Of a stretch of 8,700 nt of DNA, positions 1 to 6,952 are shown piece after piece (within the stretch, counting starts at the first letter, position 1; every line of letters starts with the position of its first letter). The stretch comes from Thermoplasmata archaeon (GTDB lineage: Archaea; Thermoplasmatota; Thermoplasmata; UBA10834): contig DUGQ01000063.1 of assembly GCA_013331315.1 (NCBI GenBank), positions 4,205-12,904 of the forward strand, read 5' to 3'. Position numbers and translations under genes: made by a program. The notes under the pieces are model-generated. The model saw nothing but the letters and a program-made list of their open reading frames with translations, was not told where the DNA came from and ran no database searches.

Positions 1-2299
1 TATCCGTCTGGCAAGCACCGGAGACAAACCTGCCAACTTCATGATCAGCGCGCCGATGCTGCTCGAGGAGATGGACTCCTCCATAACGTTCACCCCCGCT
101 ATATGGGTGTACACCAGCGCCTCGTCCACCGAGGAGCAGTGGGGCATCACCAAGGAAGAGCCGTTCTTGATATCGAGCGCCGAATTCAGCATCATTCACG
201 TCAAGGTGAAGGTTCAGGACGCGGCGGATACTCCGAGTCCGAGCGTGGAGGATGTGCGTGTCACCGACATGCTCGGAAACACTCAGCTCCACGGGACGCC
301 GCCAGCCCTACCTATGATAGAGTCCTGGGCCGCCAACACTACTGACCCCAACAACCAGACCTACGATTTCGACATCAACTTGAGGCTGAATAACGGCGAC
401 CAGTGGAACGGAGGGACGCAGGCGTACGCCCTGAAGATCTCAAGGTTCGCAGACCAGAACGAGGGCGTGTACTCCTTGTCGAAGATGATATTCGTCAGGT
501 CGACCTCGTCGAAGGCGGAGTTCATCGTGGGGGCCTCCGGATACATGACCGGGACATCCAACTTCGTGAACCCGCAGTACCTGTACTACATCCAGAACAA
601 CAACTTCTTCACGAAGAGGACCGTCTACGACTACTCGAACGCCCCGAGCGCCGCGGACAACTACGCCGTCAGCGCACTCGCGATGGCCGACCTGGACGGA
701 GATGGTGACAAGGACATATTGATGGGACAGTACCGTAGCAACAAGCTGTACTTCATCGAGAACAGCATGACCTCGTTCGGTTCGTGGCAGGAGGCGTCTG
801 AGATCACCAGACCTGCGGCAGACGACGACGTCGTGATTAACTGTATCGCCACGGGCGACATCAACGGTGACGGCGACATCGACTTCGCCTACAGTACAAT
901 GAGCGAAGATGCCAGCAGTGGCAGGACCATAGTGATATACAACAACACGTACGGCGCGGCGGGGGTCCTGTGGAATGGAGCGCGTATCGGTGACACATCC
1001 GACGATGGCATTCGCAAGATCGCGCTCGAGGACATGACCGGTGATGGCCGGGCGGACCTGGTCATGCTGGCGAACGGTATGGTGAAGATCTTCGACCTCA
1101 TGAACGCCTGGAACGACGATGATCCCTTGGCGGTGATAGGAACCGCCACCTCGAACATCAAGGATTTCGATCTCGCCGATGTGAACCGCGACGGCATGCT
1201 AGACGTGCTGACCGCTGACGCGAACTCCGGGGGTACGGTGCCCGGCGTGTGGGTCAACTACTACTCAGAGCAGGACCCCACCACCAGGACTTGTGTCGAG
1301 ACGGGGGTCGTGTATCCTCTGGCAGGATCATACGTCAGCGGTAATGCCACCGACACACACGAAGCAGAAGGAACCTCGTATGTGGTACAAGAGAACGCGT
1401 CCGGGGACGAGATCGGCCAGTTCGACCTCAGACTGCAGCTGGCGACCCTGTCCAGCGACTTCGACCAGCTCCTCGTGGTGACCGCGAAGGTCAGCCCTGG
1501 TGCGAACGAAGGCTTCTACGTCTGGTACTCCTTGGACGGAGCGGACGGGCCGTTCACGCCGATGATCTACATACCGGCCACGACGACGGCGTACACGGAG
1601 TTCAGCGTGCAGCTCCCGCCATCTGTCGCCGATCACACGATATACCTCAAGATCACCGACACGTTAAGCTCAACATCCAGCGCGAGTGTCGTGGAGCAGC
1701 TGTACCTTGATTACATAGCTGTCGAGACGGACAGGCATGGCGGGTACGGCAGCGAGGGCCAGCAGGTCGTGACGCAAGCCCTCGCCTTCGAATGTGTGAG
1801 GGCGGCCAACATGAACGGCGTGGACACCGGCTCGGGAGATCTTGGTCTCGAGGTTGTCGTTGCCAAGGACGGCACGTGGGCGATATACAACCGTACTTCG
1901 ACCCATCCCACGACCGGGTTCACCGCGATGAGCGATTGGGGCGACGTCGACACGACTTTCTACTGCAGGGGAGCCACGAAGATTGACCTCCACAGCTCGA
2001 TGAACAGCGACGAGAACCCCGTGAAGGAGATACTCGCGAAGTCCTCGCCGAGGTTGTTCCGGGTGGCCGACGTGAACGGAGACGGCTTCTCCGACATAAT
2101 CCTGGTCAACTCGACCATCAACCCCGCGATAACGTCCCAGGTCGCCATGTTCCTGAACGTCTATCCGTGCGACTACTGTCCGTGGAGGTACTTCGTCGTA
2201 AAGGACCTGGCTGCCGAGTACAACACGCCCGATGTCACGGGTGGGATGACGTTCCTGGCGGTGGCCAACCTGTTCACTCCAGCCGCCGCGGAGCTCTAG
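1..2299 (+). CDS. Surface or secreted protein with FG-GAP/VCBS repeats, 5' partial
   Basis: The frame is open from base 2 to a TAG stop, giving 765 visible residues; the true start and any signal peptide lie left of the window. Counting from the Met at base 41, acidic FG-GAP calcium loops appear near residues 215-229 (DLDGDGDKD), 271-285 (DINGDGDID), 329-344 (DMTGDGRAD), 378-393 (DVNRDGMLD) and 675-689 (DVNGDGFSD). A weaker unit lies at 589-611. Between the fourth and the weak unit, residues about 435-563 look like an inserted β-sandwich or carbohydrate-binding-like domain ending in YLDYIAVE. Such repeats build integrin-type β-propellers in extracellular proteins, so an adhesion, S-layer-associated or polymer-binding role is inferred. 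No C-terminal membrane segment or sorting signal is visible; a CxxC pair (710, 713) lies near the end. The ligand cannot be told from sequence. Confidence 0.85.
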   Translation, partial: IRLASTGDKPANFMISAPMLLEEMDSSITFTPAIWVYTSASSTEEQWGITKEEPFLISSAEFSIIHVKVKVQDAADTPSPSVEDVRVTDMLGNTQLHGTPPALPMIESWAANTTDPNNQTYDFDINLRLNNGDQWNGGTQAYALKISRFADQNEGVYSLSKMIFVRSTSSKAEFIVGASGYMTGTSNFVNPQYLYYIQNNNFFTKRTVYDYSNAPSAADNYAVSALAMADLDGDGDKDILMGQYRSNKLYFIENSMTSFGSWQEASEITRPAADDDVVINCIATGDINGDGDIDFAYSTMSEDASSGRTIVIYNNTYGAAGVLWNGARIGDTSDDGIRKIALEDMTGDGRADLVMLANGMVKIFDLMNAWNDDDPLAVIGTATSNIKDFDLADVNRDGMLDVLTADANSGGTVPGVWVNYYSEQDPTTRTCVETGVVYPLAGSYVSGNATDTHEAEGTSYVVQENASGDEIGQFDLRLQLATLSSDFDQLLVVTAKVSPGANEGFYVWYSLDGADGPFTPMIYIPATTTAYTEFSVQLPPSVADHTIYLKITDTLSSTSSASVVEQLYLDYIAVETDRHGGYGSEGQQVVTQALAFECVRAANMNGVDTGSGDLGLEVVVAKDGTWAIYNRTSTHPTTGFTAMSDWGDVDTTFYCRGATKIDLHSSMNSDENPVKEILAKSSPRLFRVADVNGDGFSDIILVNSTINPAITSQVAMFLNVYPCDYCPWRYFVVKDLAAEYNTPDVTGGMTFLAVANLFTPAAAEL

Positions 2300-2334
2300 A
2301 CGCGTGGCTGGGAACCAAACCGTGTGAAACCCCT
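2300..2334. other. Convergent intergenic gap
   Basis: Only 35 bases separate the stop codons of the rightward FG-GAP gene and the leftward TraB-like gene. I see no strong hairpin and no T-run on either strand, so the two transcripts probably overlap at their 3' ends. Confidence 0.5.
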
Positions 2335-2988
2335 TTACGATTTCTCTACATCCTCAGGACCTTCGGACTCTCGGTTGATGGAACGCAGGACGTCCTCCAT
2401 CCTCTCGAACTCGATTATCGCCAGAAGATGGTCATGTTCAGGCGCGACCTTGAGTAGCGCCTTCGCCATCCAGTCCGCGCGCTGCATCTCGATGTACTTG
2501 AACCCGCGCATGTTGTTGAACGCGCGGTCGACCTTCATGACGTACTCCTCGGCCGTCTCCGCTGAGAACGCCCGTTTTCTCAGGTACCAGGTCCGCGTGG
2601 AGTCCCGGAAGAGCTGGGTTCCGGATACCGCCGCGCAGTACAGTTCAGTGTAACTGGACTCGTCGATGTCGATTGGTATGATGGGTGTGCCCTCCGAGTC
2701 GGCGATCTCCACGGTCGCGACGTAGCAGGGCGGCGGCGCAGCAACCTCCCCGTACCTCGCGAGGCCGCTTACGTATATCTCGTCATAGCGCGACAGCTCA
2801 GGCTCGTAGTCCTTGGGCAGGTTCCTCAGACCGGCCACGTCCTCCTCCGACAGAGACACCGCGACCGCGTCGGGCTTCACTTTCGAGAACGCGCTCTGGA
2901 CGGTGGCAATCTCAGAGGTTAGCCCTCTGATGACTGGCAGGACATGGATCGTCGAGCCGCCAGCGGCTACCTCCCTGACCTCTCTCAT
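2335..2988 (-). CDS. Hypothetical protein, possibly a degenerate TraB/PrgY-like domain
   Basis: 217 residues, soluble, with no signal peptide or membrane helix. The order of recognisable pieces resembles TraB/PrgY (COG1916): a first strand around IHVLPV (14-19), then KPDAVAVSL (38-46) followed by a helix, then a strand ending PIDIDE (105-110), and a C-terminal helix RADWMAKAL (170-178) followed by a strand LLAIIEFER (188-196). The residues expected of active TraB proteins are not there: the GT-x-H at strand one and the G-x-H near the end are replaced. The assignment is by eye and tentative. The ATG overlaps the TGA of the upstream HTH gene as ATGA, with GAGGG eight bases ahead, so it is co-translated with the Cdc48 operon. 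Its position suggests a link to protein quality control or to regulating the operon. It could equally be a lineage-specific family of unknown fold. Confidence 0.8.
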   Translation of the reverse strand: MREVREVAAGGSTIHVLPVIRGLTSEIATVQSAFSKVKPDAVAVSLSEEDVAGLRNLPKDYEPELSRYDEIYVSGLARYGEVAAPPPCYVATVEIADSEGTPIIPIDIDESSYTELYCAAVSGTQLFRDSTRTWYLRKRAFSAETAEEYVMKVDRAFNNMRGFKYIEMQRADWMAKALLKVAPEHDHLLAIIEFERMEDVLRSINRESEGPEDVEKS

Positions 2989-4001
2989 CTACTCGCCCTC
3001 TTCTGTCGTTTCGAGATGAGCTTCATCAGGTCCTCGGAGTGATCGGTCCTGCGGAGCTCGTCCTCCGATACCAGGGGCGTGCCCTCGATGGCCTTGACCC
3101 TGCTCTCCTGCCTGATGATTATGACGGACTTCTTCTCCGTGACCCTGGAGAGGTTGCCGACGACCCTCGCCTTCCTCTCGACGAGCTTCTGGTCAGAGCC
3201 GATCCCAGTGAGCAGGAGCTCTTCCTCCCTCGCGAACGCGTCGAACGGACACTTCCTGGTCGGGAGGACGAGGTAGCCGATCTCACGGAGCATGTCGAAT
3301 ATCTCCTTGTTGTCCTCGTCCATGGTCTCGAGCGCCCTCATGCGCTCCGCCATCTCCGCAGTGAACTGGAACGGGTCGAGCGGCAATACGACCGGCTGGT
3401 CGAGGAACTCCTCAATCCTCGCCGCGATCTCCACCATGGTGCCCATGCCCGCCTCATACATCTGGATGGCCTTCCTGGACACGCCCGCAGCTTCCGCCAG
3501 GGTCCCGAGGGATATCCCCTTCTCCTCCCGCACCTCCCTGAGGGTGGTCCCGTCGACCTTCACGTACAGACCACCAGGGGCGGCGTACACCAGGGGTGGG
3601 ACGCCTTCCAACATCAGTTCCTTGAACGACCCCTCGGACAGTATCGGGAGGCCGAAACGTGAGTAGAGGATACCATCTTCGAGCTCCGCAGCGCTGGAGT
3701 GCGATCCGATGATGATCGGGCTGCCTCCGAGTGTGGTCGCTAGCACCCGCAGGTCGTCGGAATCGTCCTGTGACAGCGAGTCTATGTTGGAGAGGATCTT
3801 GAATATGAGCAGCTGGCTGTCCCTGCGCGCGATCACGTCGAAGCTCACGCTCCTCAGGTGATGTGGTTCGGAGACATAGAACCCACATGTCGCGAGCGTC
3901 TCCCGTACCCTCGTGATGATCTGGTCTCTGTTGACTGTAACAGCCCGCTTCTTGATCTTCGTCTTCTGCATGGTAACCGTCTGCTCACGCCCGTCGCTCA
4001 T
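2985..4001 (-). CDS. COG1395-type archaeal HTH (XRE-like) regulator
   Basis: 338 residues in three parts. Residues about 25-140 form an α/β domain reminiscent of restriction-endonuclease folds (FDVIARR at 54-60, LLIFK at 64-68, PIIIGS at 95-100). Residues about 152-205 are a Cro/CI-type helix-turn-helix ([20 protein letters not shown], then [10 protein letters not shown]). Residues about 230-315 form a second α/β domain with FDAFAR (253-258) and SVIIIR (292-297). This architecture matches the archaeal COG1395 putative transcriptional regulators, which usually have about 300-340 residues. DNA binding is inferred from the HTH; the target is unknown, though autoregulation of the operon is plausible. 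The ATG sits in an ATGA overlap with the Cdc48 stop and has no Shine-Dalgarno sequence, which points to translational coupling. Met11 (3971) is an alternative start but also lacks a good ribosome site. Confidence 0.88.
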   Translation of the reverse strand: MSDGREQTVTMQKTKIKKRAVTVNRDQIITRVRETLATCGFYVSEPHHLRSVSFDVIARRDSQLLIFKILSNIDSLSQDDSDDLRVLATTLGGSPIIIGSHSSAAELEDGILYSRFGLPILSEGSFKELMLEGVPPLVYAAPGGLYVKVDGTTLREVREEKGISLGTLAEAAGVSRKAIQMYEAGMGTMVEIAARIEEFLDQPVVLPLDPFQFTAEMAERMRALETMDEDNKEIFDMLREIGYLVLPTRKCPFDAFAREEELLLTGIGSDQKLVERKARVVGNLSRVTEKKSVIIIRQESRVKAIEGTPLVSEDELRRTDHSEDLMKLISKRQKRASR

Positions 4002-6178
4002 CTGTACATCGCGTTCGGCGACAGGCGCTCGTACTTCCTGAGATCGCTCTCACTCATCGGCTGCACGTTCTCCATAGCCTTCTCGAAGTATTTCATATCA
4101 ACCCTGACCTCGTCCACCTTTTCCTCCTCGAAGTCCTCTCCGCTGAGCACGAAGTCGCGTATCGCCAGCATGACCGCCTCGTTCGCGACAGCGGCTATCT
4201 CCGCGCCTGTGAAGTTCTGCATCTTCGAGGCTAGCTTGTCGAGGTCTACCCCTTCTCCAAGGGGCTTGTCCTTCGTGTGGATCCTCAGTATCTCCTTCCT
4301 CGCCTCCAGGTCCGGAGGCGAGATGTACACGAGCCTGTCGAACCTGCCCGGCCTGAGAAGGGCAGGGTCGATCATGTCCGGCCTGTTGGTGGCTGCTATG
4401 ACAACCACGTTGTGCAGAGCCTCCAACCCGTCCATCTCCGTGAGTATCTGGCTTATCACACGTTCCGTGACCCCTGAATCGGAGGACGTCCCTCTCACGG
4501 GCGCGATGGCGTCTATCTCGTCCAGGAATATGACGCAAGGCGCGGCCTGCCTGGCCTTCCTGAAGGTTTCCCTCACGGCCTTCTCCGACTCACCGACCCA
4601 TTTGGACAGGAACTCAGGGCCCTTCACGCTTATGAAGTTGGCCTGGCTCTCGGAAGCGACCGCCTTGGCGAGCAATGTCTTGCCCGTCCCCGGAGGACCG
4701 TACAACAGGATACCCTTCGGTGGCGTCGCGTTCATGTGTCTGTACAGCCCAGCGTACCTCAGGGGCCACTCCACCGTCTCCATGAGCTCCTGCTTCGGTC
4801 CCTCAAGGCCGCCGATCTCCTCCCACTTGACGTTGGGGCTCTCGAGAAGCACCTCGCGGAGAGTGGACGGCTGCATCTCCCTGTAGGCGTCCATGAAGTT
4901 CTCCGAGGTGACTTGAAGGCTGTTCAACACCTCAGGCGGTATGGTCTCCTCCTCGAGGTCTATGCTGGGCAAGACCTCCCTGAGAGCGCGCATCGCGGCC
5001 TCCCGGGCCAGCGACGCGAGGTCGGCGCCGACGTACCCGTGCGTCATTCCTGCGAGCATGGGCAGGTCCACATCGTCCGCCAAGGGCATGCCTCTCGTGT
5101 GTATCTGCAGTATCTCGAGCCGCCCTTCCTTGTCCGGGATGCCTATCTCTATCTCGCGGTCGAACCTGCCCGGCCTCCTGAGCGCCGGGTCGAGGGCGTT
5201 CGGCCGGTTGGTGGCGGCGATGACTATGACCTTGCCGCGTCCCTCCAAGCCATCCATGATCGCGAGCAGCTGGGCGACCACGCGTCTCTCGGTTTCGCCG
5301 GTGACCTCGTCCCTCTTGGGCGCGATCGAGTCGACCTCGTCGATGAATATGATGCTGGGGGCGTTCTCCGCCGCCTCCTTGAATATCTCCCTGAGTCTCT
5401 CCTCGCTCTCGCCGTAGAACTTGCTCATGATCTCCGGGCCGCCGATGGTCAAGAAGTTCGCGCTGGTCTCCGACGCGACGGCCTTCGCCAGCAGGGTCTT
5501 GCCGGTTCCTGGAGGGCCGTGCAGCAGGACTCCCTTCGGCGCGTCGACCCCCAGCTTCTCGAAGAGCTCGGGATGGCGGAGGGGCAGCTCGATCATCTCC
5601 CTCACCTTGCCCACCTCGTCCGCTAGCCCGCCGATGTCCTCATAGGCCACCTTGGGCCCCTTGGCGATCTCCTCCTTCGCGGGCTTCTCGCTGAGCTTGA
5701 TCTTGGTGAAGTTCTGTATCAGTACGGCCTCCGCGCTCGGCTGGAAGCTCTGGACCACGAGGTCGAACTTCCGCCCCATGACGTTGATCTCTATGAGGTC
5801 GCCCTTCACGGCAGCTCTGCCGTCTAGGACCTGGGACAGATACTCCTCCCCGCCCAGTATCTTGACGGGGCTAGTGGGGGCCAGCGTCAACTTCGTGGCC
5901 GGCTTGGGGACTATCTTGCGGATGCCGACCTTGTCGTCGAGGCCGGCGCCCGCGTTCTTCCTTGTGGTGCCATCTATCCGTATCGTGCCTCGGTTCTCGT
6001 CCTCGGCGTATCCCTGGAAGACCGTGACCGCCGTGTTCCTCGCTCCCTCTATCATGACGACATCGCCCTGGGAAAGCTCGAGGATGTCCATCAGGGCCGG
6101 GTCTATCCTGGCCACGCCTTTCCCGTCGTCCGCGGACTTCGCCTGGACGACCCTGAGTATCTTTTCCTTCTTCGGCAT
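3998..6178 (-). CDS. vat: VAT/Cdc48 AAA+ unfoldase (p97 orthologue)
   Basis: Hexameric ATP-driven protein unfoldase that feeds substrates to the 20S proteasome or acts alone. The chosen ATG gives 726 residues, close to Thermoplasma VAT. Residues 1-180 are the substrate/cofactor N-domain (double-psi barrel plus β-clam). D1 has Walker A GPPGTGKT at 221-228, Walker B D280/E281, pore loop KFYG at 253-256 and arginine fingers R338/R341. D2 has Walker A at 494-501, Walker B D553/E554, pore loop KWVG at 526-529 and R612/R615. Both ATPase rings therefore look active. The last residues, Met-Tyr-Arg, fit the HbYX rule for proteasome docking. A GTG nine bases upstream (6187) is in frame but lies inside the GGTG ribosome site, so the ATG is preferred. 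It follows hsp20 by 110 bases and overlaps the next gene by ATGA. Confidence 0.97.
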   Translation of the reverse strand: MPKKEKILRVVQAKSADDGKGVARIDPALMDILELSQGDVVMIEGARNTAVTVFQGYAEDENRGTIRIDGTTRKNAGAGLDDKVGIRKIVPKPATKLTLAPTSPVKILGGEEYLSQVLDGRAAVKGDLIEINVMGRKFDLVVQSFQPSAEAVLIQNFTKIKLSEKPAKEEIAKGPKVAYEDIGGLADEVGKVREMIELPLRHPELFEKLGVDAPKGVLLHGPPGTGKTLLAKAVASETSANFLTIGGPEIMSKFYGESEERLREIFKEAAENAPSIIFIDEVDSIAPKRDEVTGETERRVVAQLLAIMDGLEGRGKVIVIAATNRPNALDPALRRPGRFDREIEIGIPDKEGRLEILQIHTRGMPLADDVDLPMLAGMTHGYVGADLASLAREAAMRALREVLPSIDLEEETIPPEVLNSLQVTSENFMDAYREMQPSTLREVLLESPNVKWEEIGGLEGPKQELMETVEWPLRYAGLYRHMNATPPKGILLYGPPGTGKTLLAKAVASESQANFISVKGPEFLSKWVGESEKAVRETFRKARQAAPCVIFLDEIDAIAPVRGTSSDSGVTERVISQILTEMDGLEALHNVVVIAATNRPDMIDPALLRPGRFDRLVYISPPDLEARKEILRIHTKDKPLGEGVDLDKLASKMQNFTGAEIAAVANEAVMLAIRDFVLSGEDFEEEKVDEVRVDMKYFEKAMENVQPMSESDLRKYERLSPNAMYR

Positions 6179-6184
6179 TTCTAG

Positions 6185-6188
6185 CACC
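6185..6188 (-). promoter_or_regulatory. Ribosome binding site of vat (GGTG)
   Basis: On the minus strand GGTG precedes the ATG at 6178 with a six-base spacer, matching the archaeal 16S 3' end consensus GGAGGTGAT. It decides between the ATG and the GTG at 6187, which is part of this site. Confidence 0.6.
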
Positions 6189-6198
6189 GATCTCTGAT

Positions 6199-6222
6199 CC
6201 CGGTCGCGCTTCGGCCACCGGG
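6199..6222. repeat. Inverted repeat upstream of vat
   Basis: CCCGGT and ACCGGG form a perfect six-base stem around a 12-base GC-rich loop, with the near edge about 20 bases from the vat start codon. In the RNA it would be a stable hairpin in the vat leader. It could instead be an operator, or part of the end of the hsp20 transcript. No T-run follows it on the minus strand, so an intrinsic terminator is unlikely. Confidence 0.45.
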
Positions 6223-6245
6223 TAGTGTTCTAGTCTGGAATGTCA

Positions 6246-6259
6246 CAAAATGAAAGGGG
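6246..6259 (-). terminator. T-rich tract after hsp20, possible terminator or vat promoter element
   Basis: Read on the minus strand this is CCCCTTTCATTTTG, 30 bases past the hsp20 stop. Archaeal terminators are short T-rich tracts, so it may end part of the hsp20 transcription. It is also the only AT-rich patch in the gap and could serve as a weak TATA element giving a vat leader of roughly 40 bases. Sequence alone does not separate these options. Confidence 0.25.
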
Positions 6260-6288
6260 TTCTCGAAGTCTCACTCAGCGAGCCGTGC

Positions 6289-6822
6289 TCACTTGACCTG
6301 GACCTTCTTCGACTTCTTCTCCGGAGGCGCCGCCTTCGGGACCTTCACCGTCAAGACACCGTCCTTCAGCGCAGCATCGGCCTTGTCCGGTAGGACCTTC
6401 TCTGGGAACGGGAGGGTCCTGTGGAACCTGGTATAGGTCCTCTCCCTCCTGAGGTAACCTCTCTCCTCGTCGCTCTCCTCCTTCTCGGAGCGCGTCTCTC
6501 CGGAGATCTCTATCCCGTCGTCCGTGACCTCTATGCTGAGCCCGTCCTTCTCTATCCCGGGGACCTCGGCCTTGACGAGGTACTCCTTCCCCTCGTCCGA
6601 CATGTCCACCAACGGCTGCCTCACCAGGGTGCCCTGCGGCGTCCTGGAGACCGCGAACAGGCCCTCCCAATCTGACCTGAAGTCATCGAAAATCCTGTCC
6701 ATGTCGTTCAACATCGACAGCGGGTTGGACCAAAGCGGTCCCCAGTGATTCCTGGGAACAAGGTCTTCGCGCCTCTCTCTCCTTCTTATCATCTCTCTAC
6801 CACCTTCGCTTGGTTCCGTCAT
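6289..6822 (-). CDS. hsp20: Small heat-shock protein, Hsp20/α-crystallin family
   Basis: ATP-independent holdase that binds unfolding proteins in large cytoplasmic oligomers. The protein has 177 residues: a variable N-terminal arm (1-67) rich in Arg, Trp and Phe, an α-crystallin domain at about 68-162 that includes AEVPGI, a charged loop (112-120) and the family signature A-x-x-x-G-V-L at 151-157 (ALKDGVL), then a basic tail with VQV at 174-176, equivalent to the I-x-I motif that docks neighbouring dimers. Two starts are possible. The ATG at 6822 has GGTGAT six bases ahead, and the ATG at 6792 (Met11) has AAGGTGG with a spacer of about eight. The longer form is given here, but Met11 is nearly as credible. 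It stands upstream of vat on the same strand and is divergent from endA. Confidence 0.95.
   Translation of the reverse strand: MTEPSEGGREMIRRRERREDLVPRNHWGPLWSNPLSMLNDMDRIFDDFRSDWEGLFAVSRTPQGTLVRQPLVDMSDEGKEYLVKAEVPGIEKDGLSIEVTDDGIEISGETRSEKEESDEERGYLRRERTYTRFHRTLPFPEKVLPDKADAALKDGVLTVKVPKAAPPEKKSKKVQVK
6803..6808 (-). promoter_or_regulatory. Second hsp20 ribosome binding site (AAGGTG)
   Basis: On the minus strand AAGGTGG lies about eight bases before the in-frame ATG at 6792. It makes an internal start at Met11 plausible, removing a polar ten-residue extension. Confidence 0.4.
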
Positions 6823-6837
6823 AGGGGAATCACCCCT
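6823..6837 (-). promoter_or_regulatory. Hairpin over the hsp20 ribosome binding site
   Basis: On the minus strand AGGGG-TGATT-CCCCT is a perfect five-base-pair inverted repeat ending directly at the ATG at 6822. The GGTGAT ribosome site starts in the left arm and runs into the loop. In RNA this would partly hide the site, the arrangement used by heat-opened RNA thermometers ahead of bacterial small heat-shock genes. The structure is visible; a thermosensing role is inferred. Confidence 0.4.
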
Positions 6838-6854
6838 CGCTTCGCAAATATGTT

Positions 6855-6879
6855 AGCGCTTCTATATGAAGATTACGCT
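6855..6879 (-). promoter_or_regulatory. hsp20 TATA-like box inside a dyad
   Basis: Minus-strand CATATAG is centred about 43 bases before the ATG at 6822. With the usual archaeal spacing of about 26 bases, transcription would begin near 6839, leaving a leader that is essentially the hairpin. The box lies inside AGCG-CTTC-TATAT-GAAG-ATTA-CGCT, eight-base arms interrupted by four bases on one side, which looks like an operator. A second TATA-like patch (AAATATG, 6846-6852) could drive an initiation point almost at the ATG. Confidence 0.4.
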
Positions 6880-6916
6880 TCAATGCTCTGGGACGGGGAG
6901 CGGATTGGAACCCTGC

Positions 6917-6928
6917 TAATGTAATAAC
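6917..6928 (+). promoter_or_regulatory. endA TATA-like element
   Basis: The AT-rich stretch TAATGTAATAAC is centred about 30 bases before the endA ATG. This places the predicted transcription start within a few bases of the ATG, consistent with a leaderless message; no Shine-Dalgarno sequence precedes that ATG. Confidence 0.4.
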
Positions 6929-6952
6929 CACCGACCGCAATACGCCCGCGAT

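Noticed and set aside
3858..4886. Long plus-strand frame of 342 codons opposite vat and the HTH gene
   Set aside because: It lies antisense to two clearly recognised genes, has serine-rich low-complexity content and shows no family motif. It is a by-product of GC-rich codon use.
4670..5530. Repeated DNA around the two Walker A motifs of vat
   Set aside because: The similarity is the ancient D1/D2 domain duplication of Cdc48, not a recent repeat or recombination product.
4736..5626. Plus-strand frame of 296 codons opposite vat
   Set aside because: It is antisense to the conserved AAA domains, is Arg/Leu/Asp-biased and has no recognisable domain.
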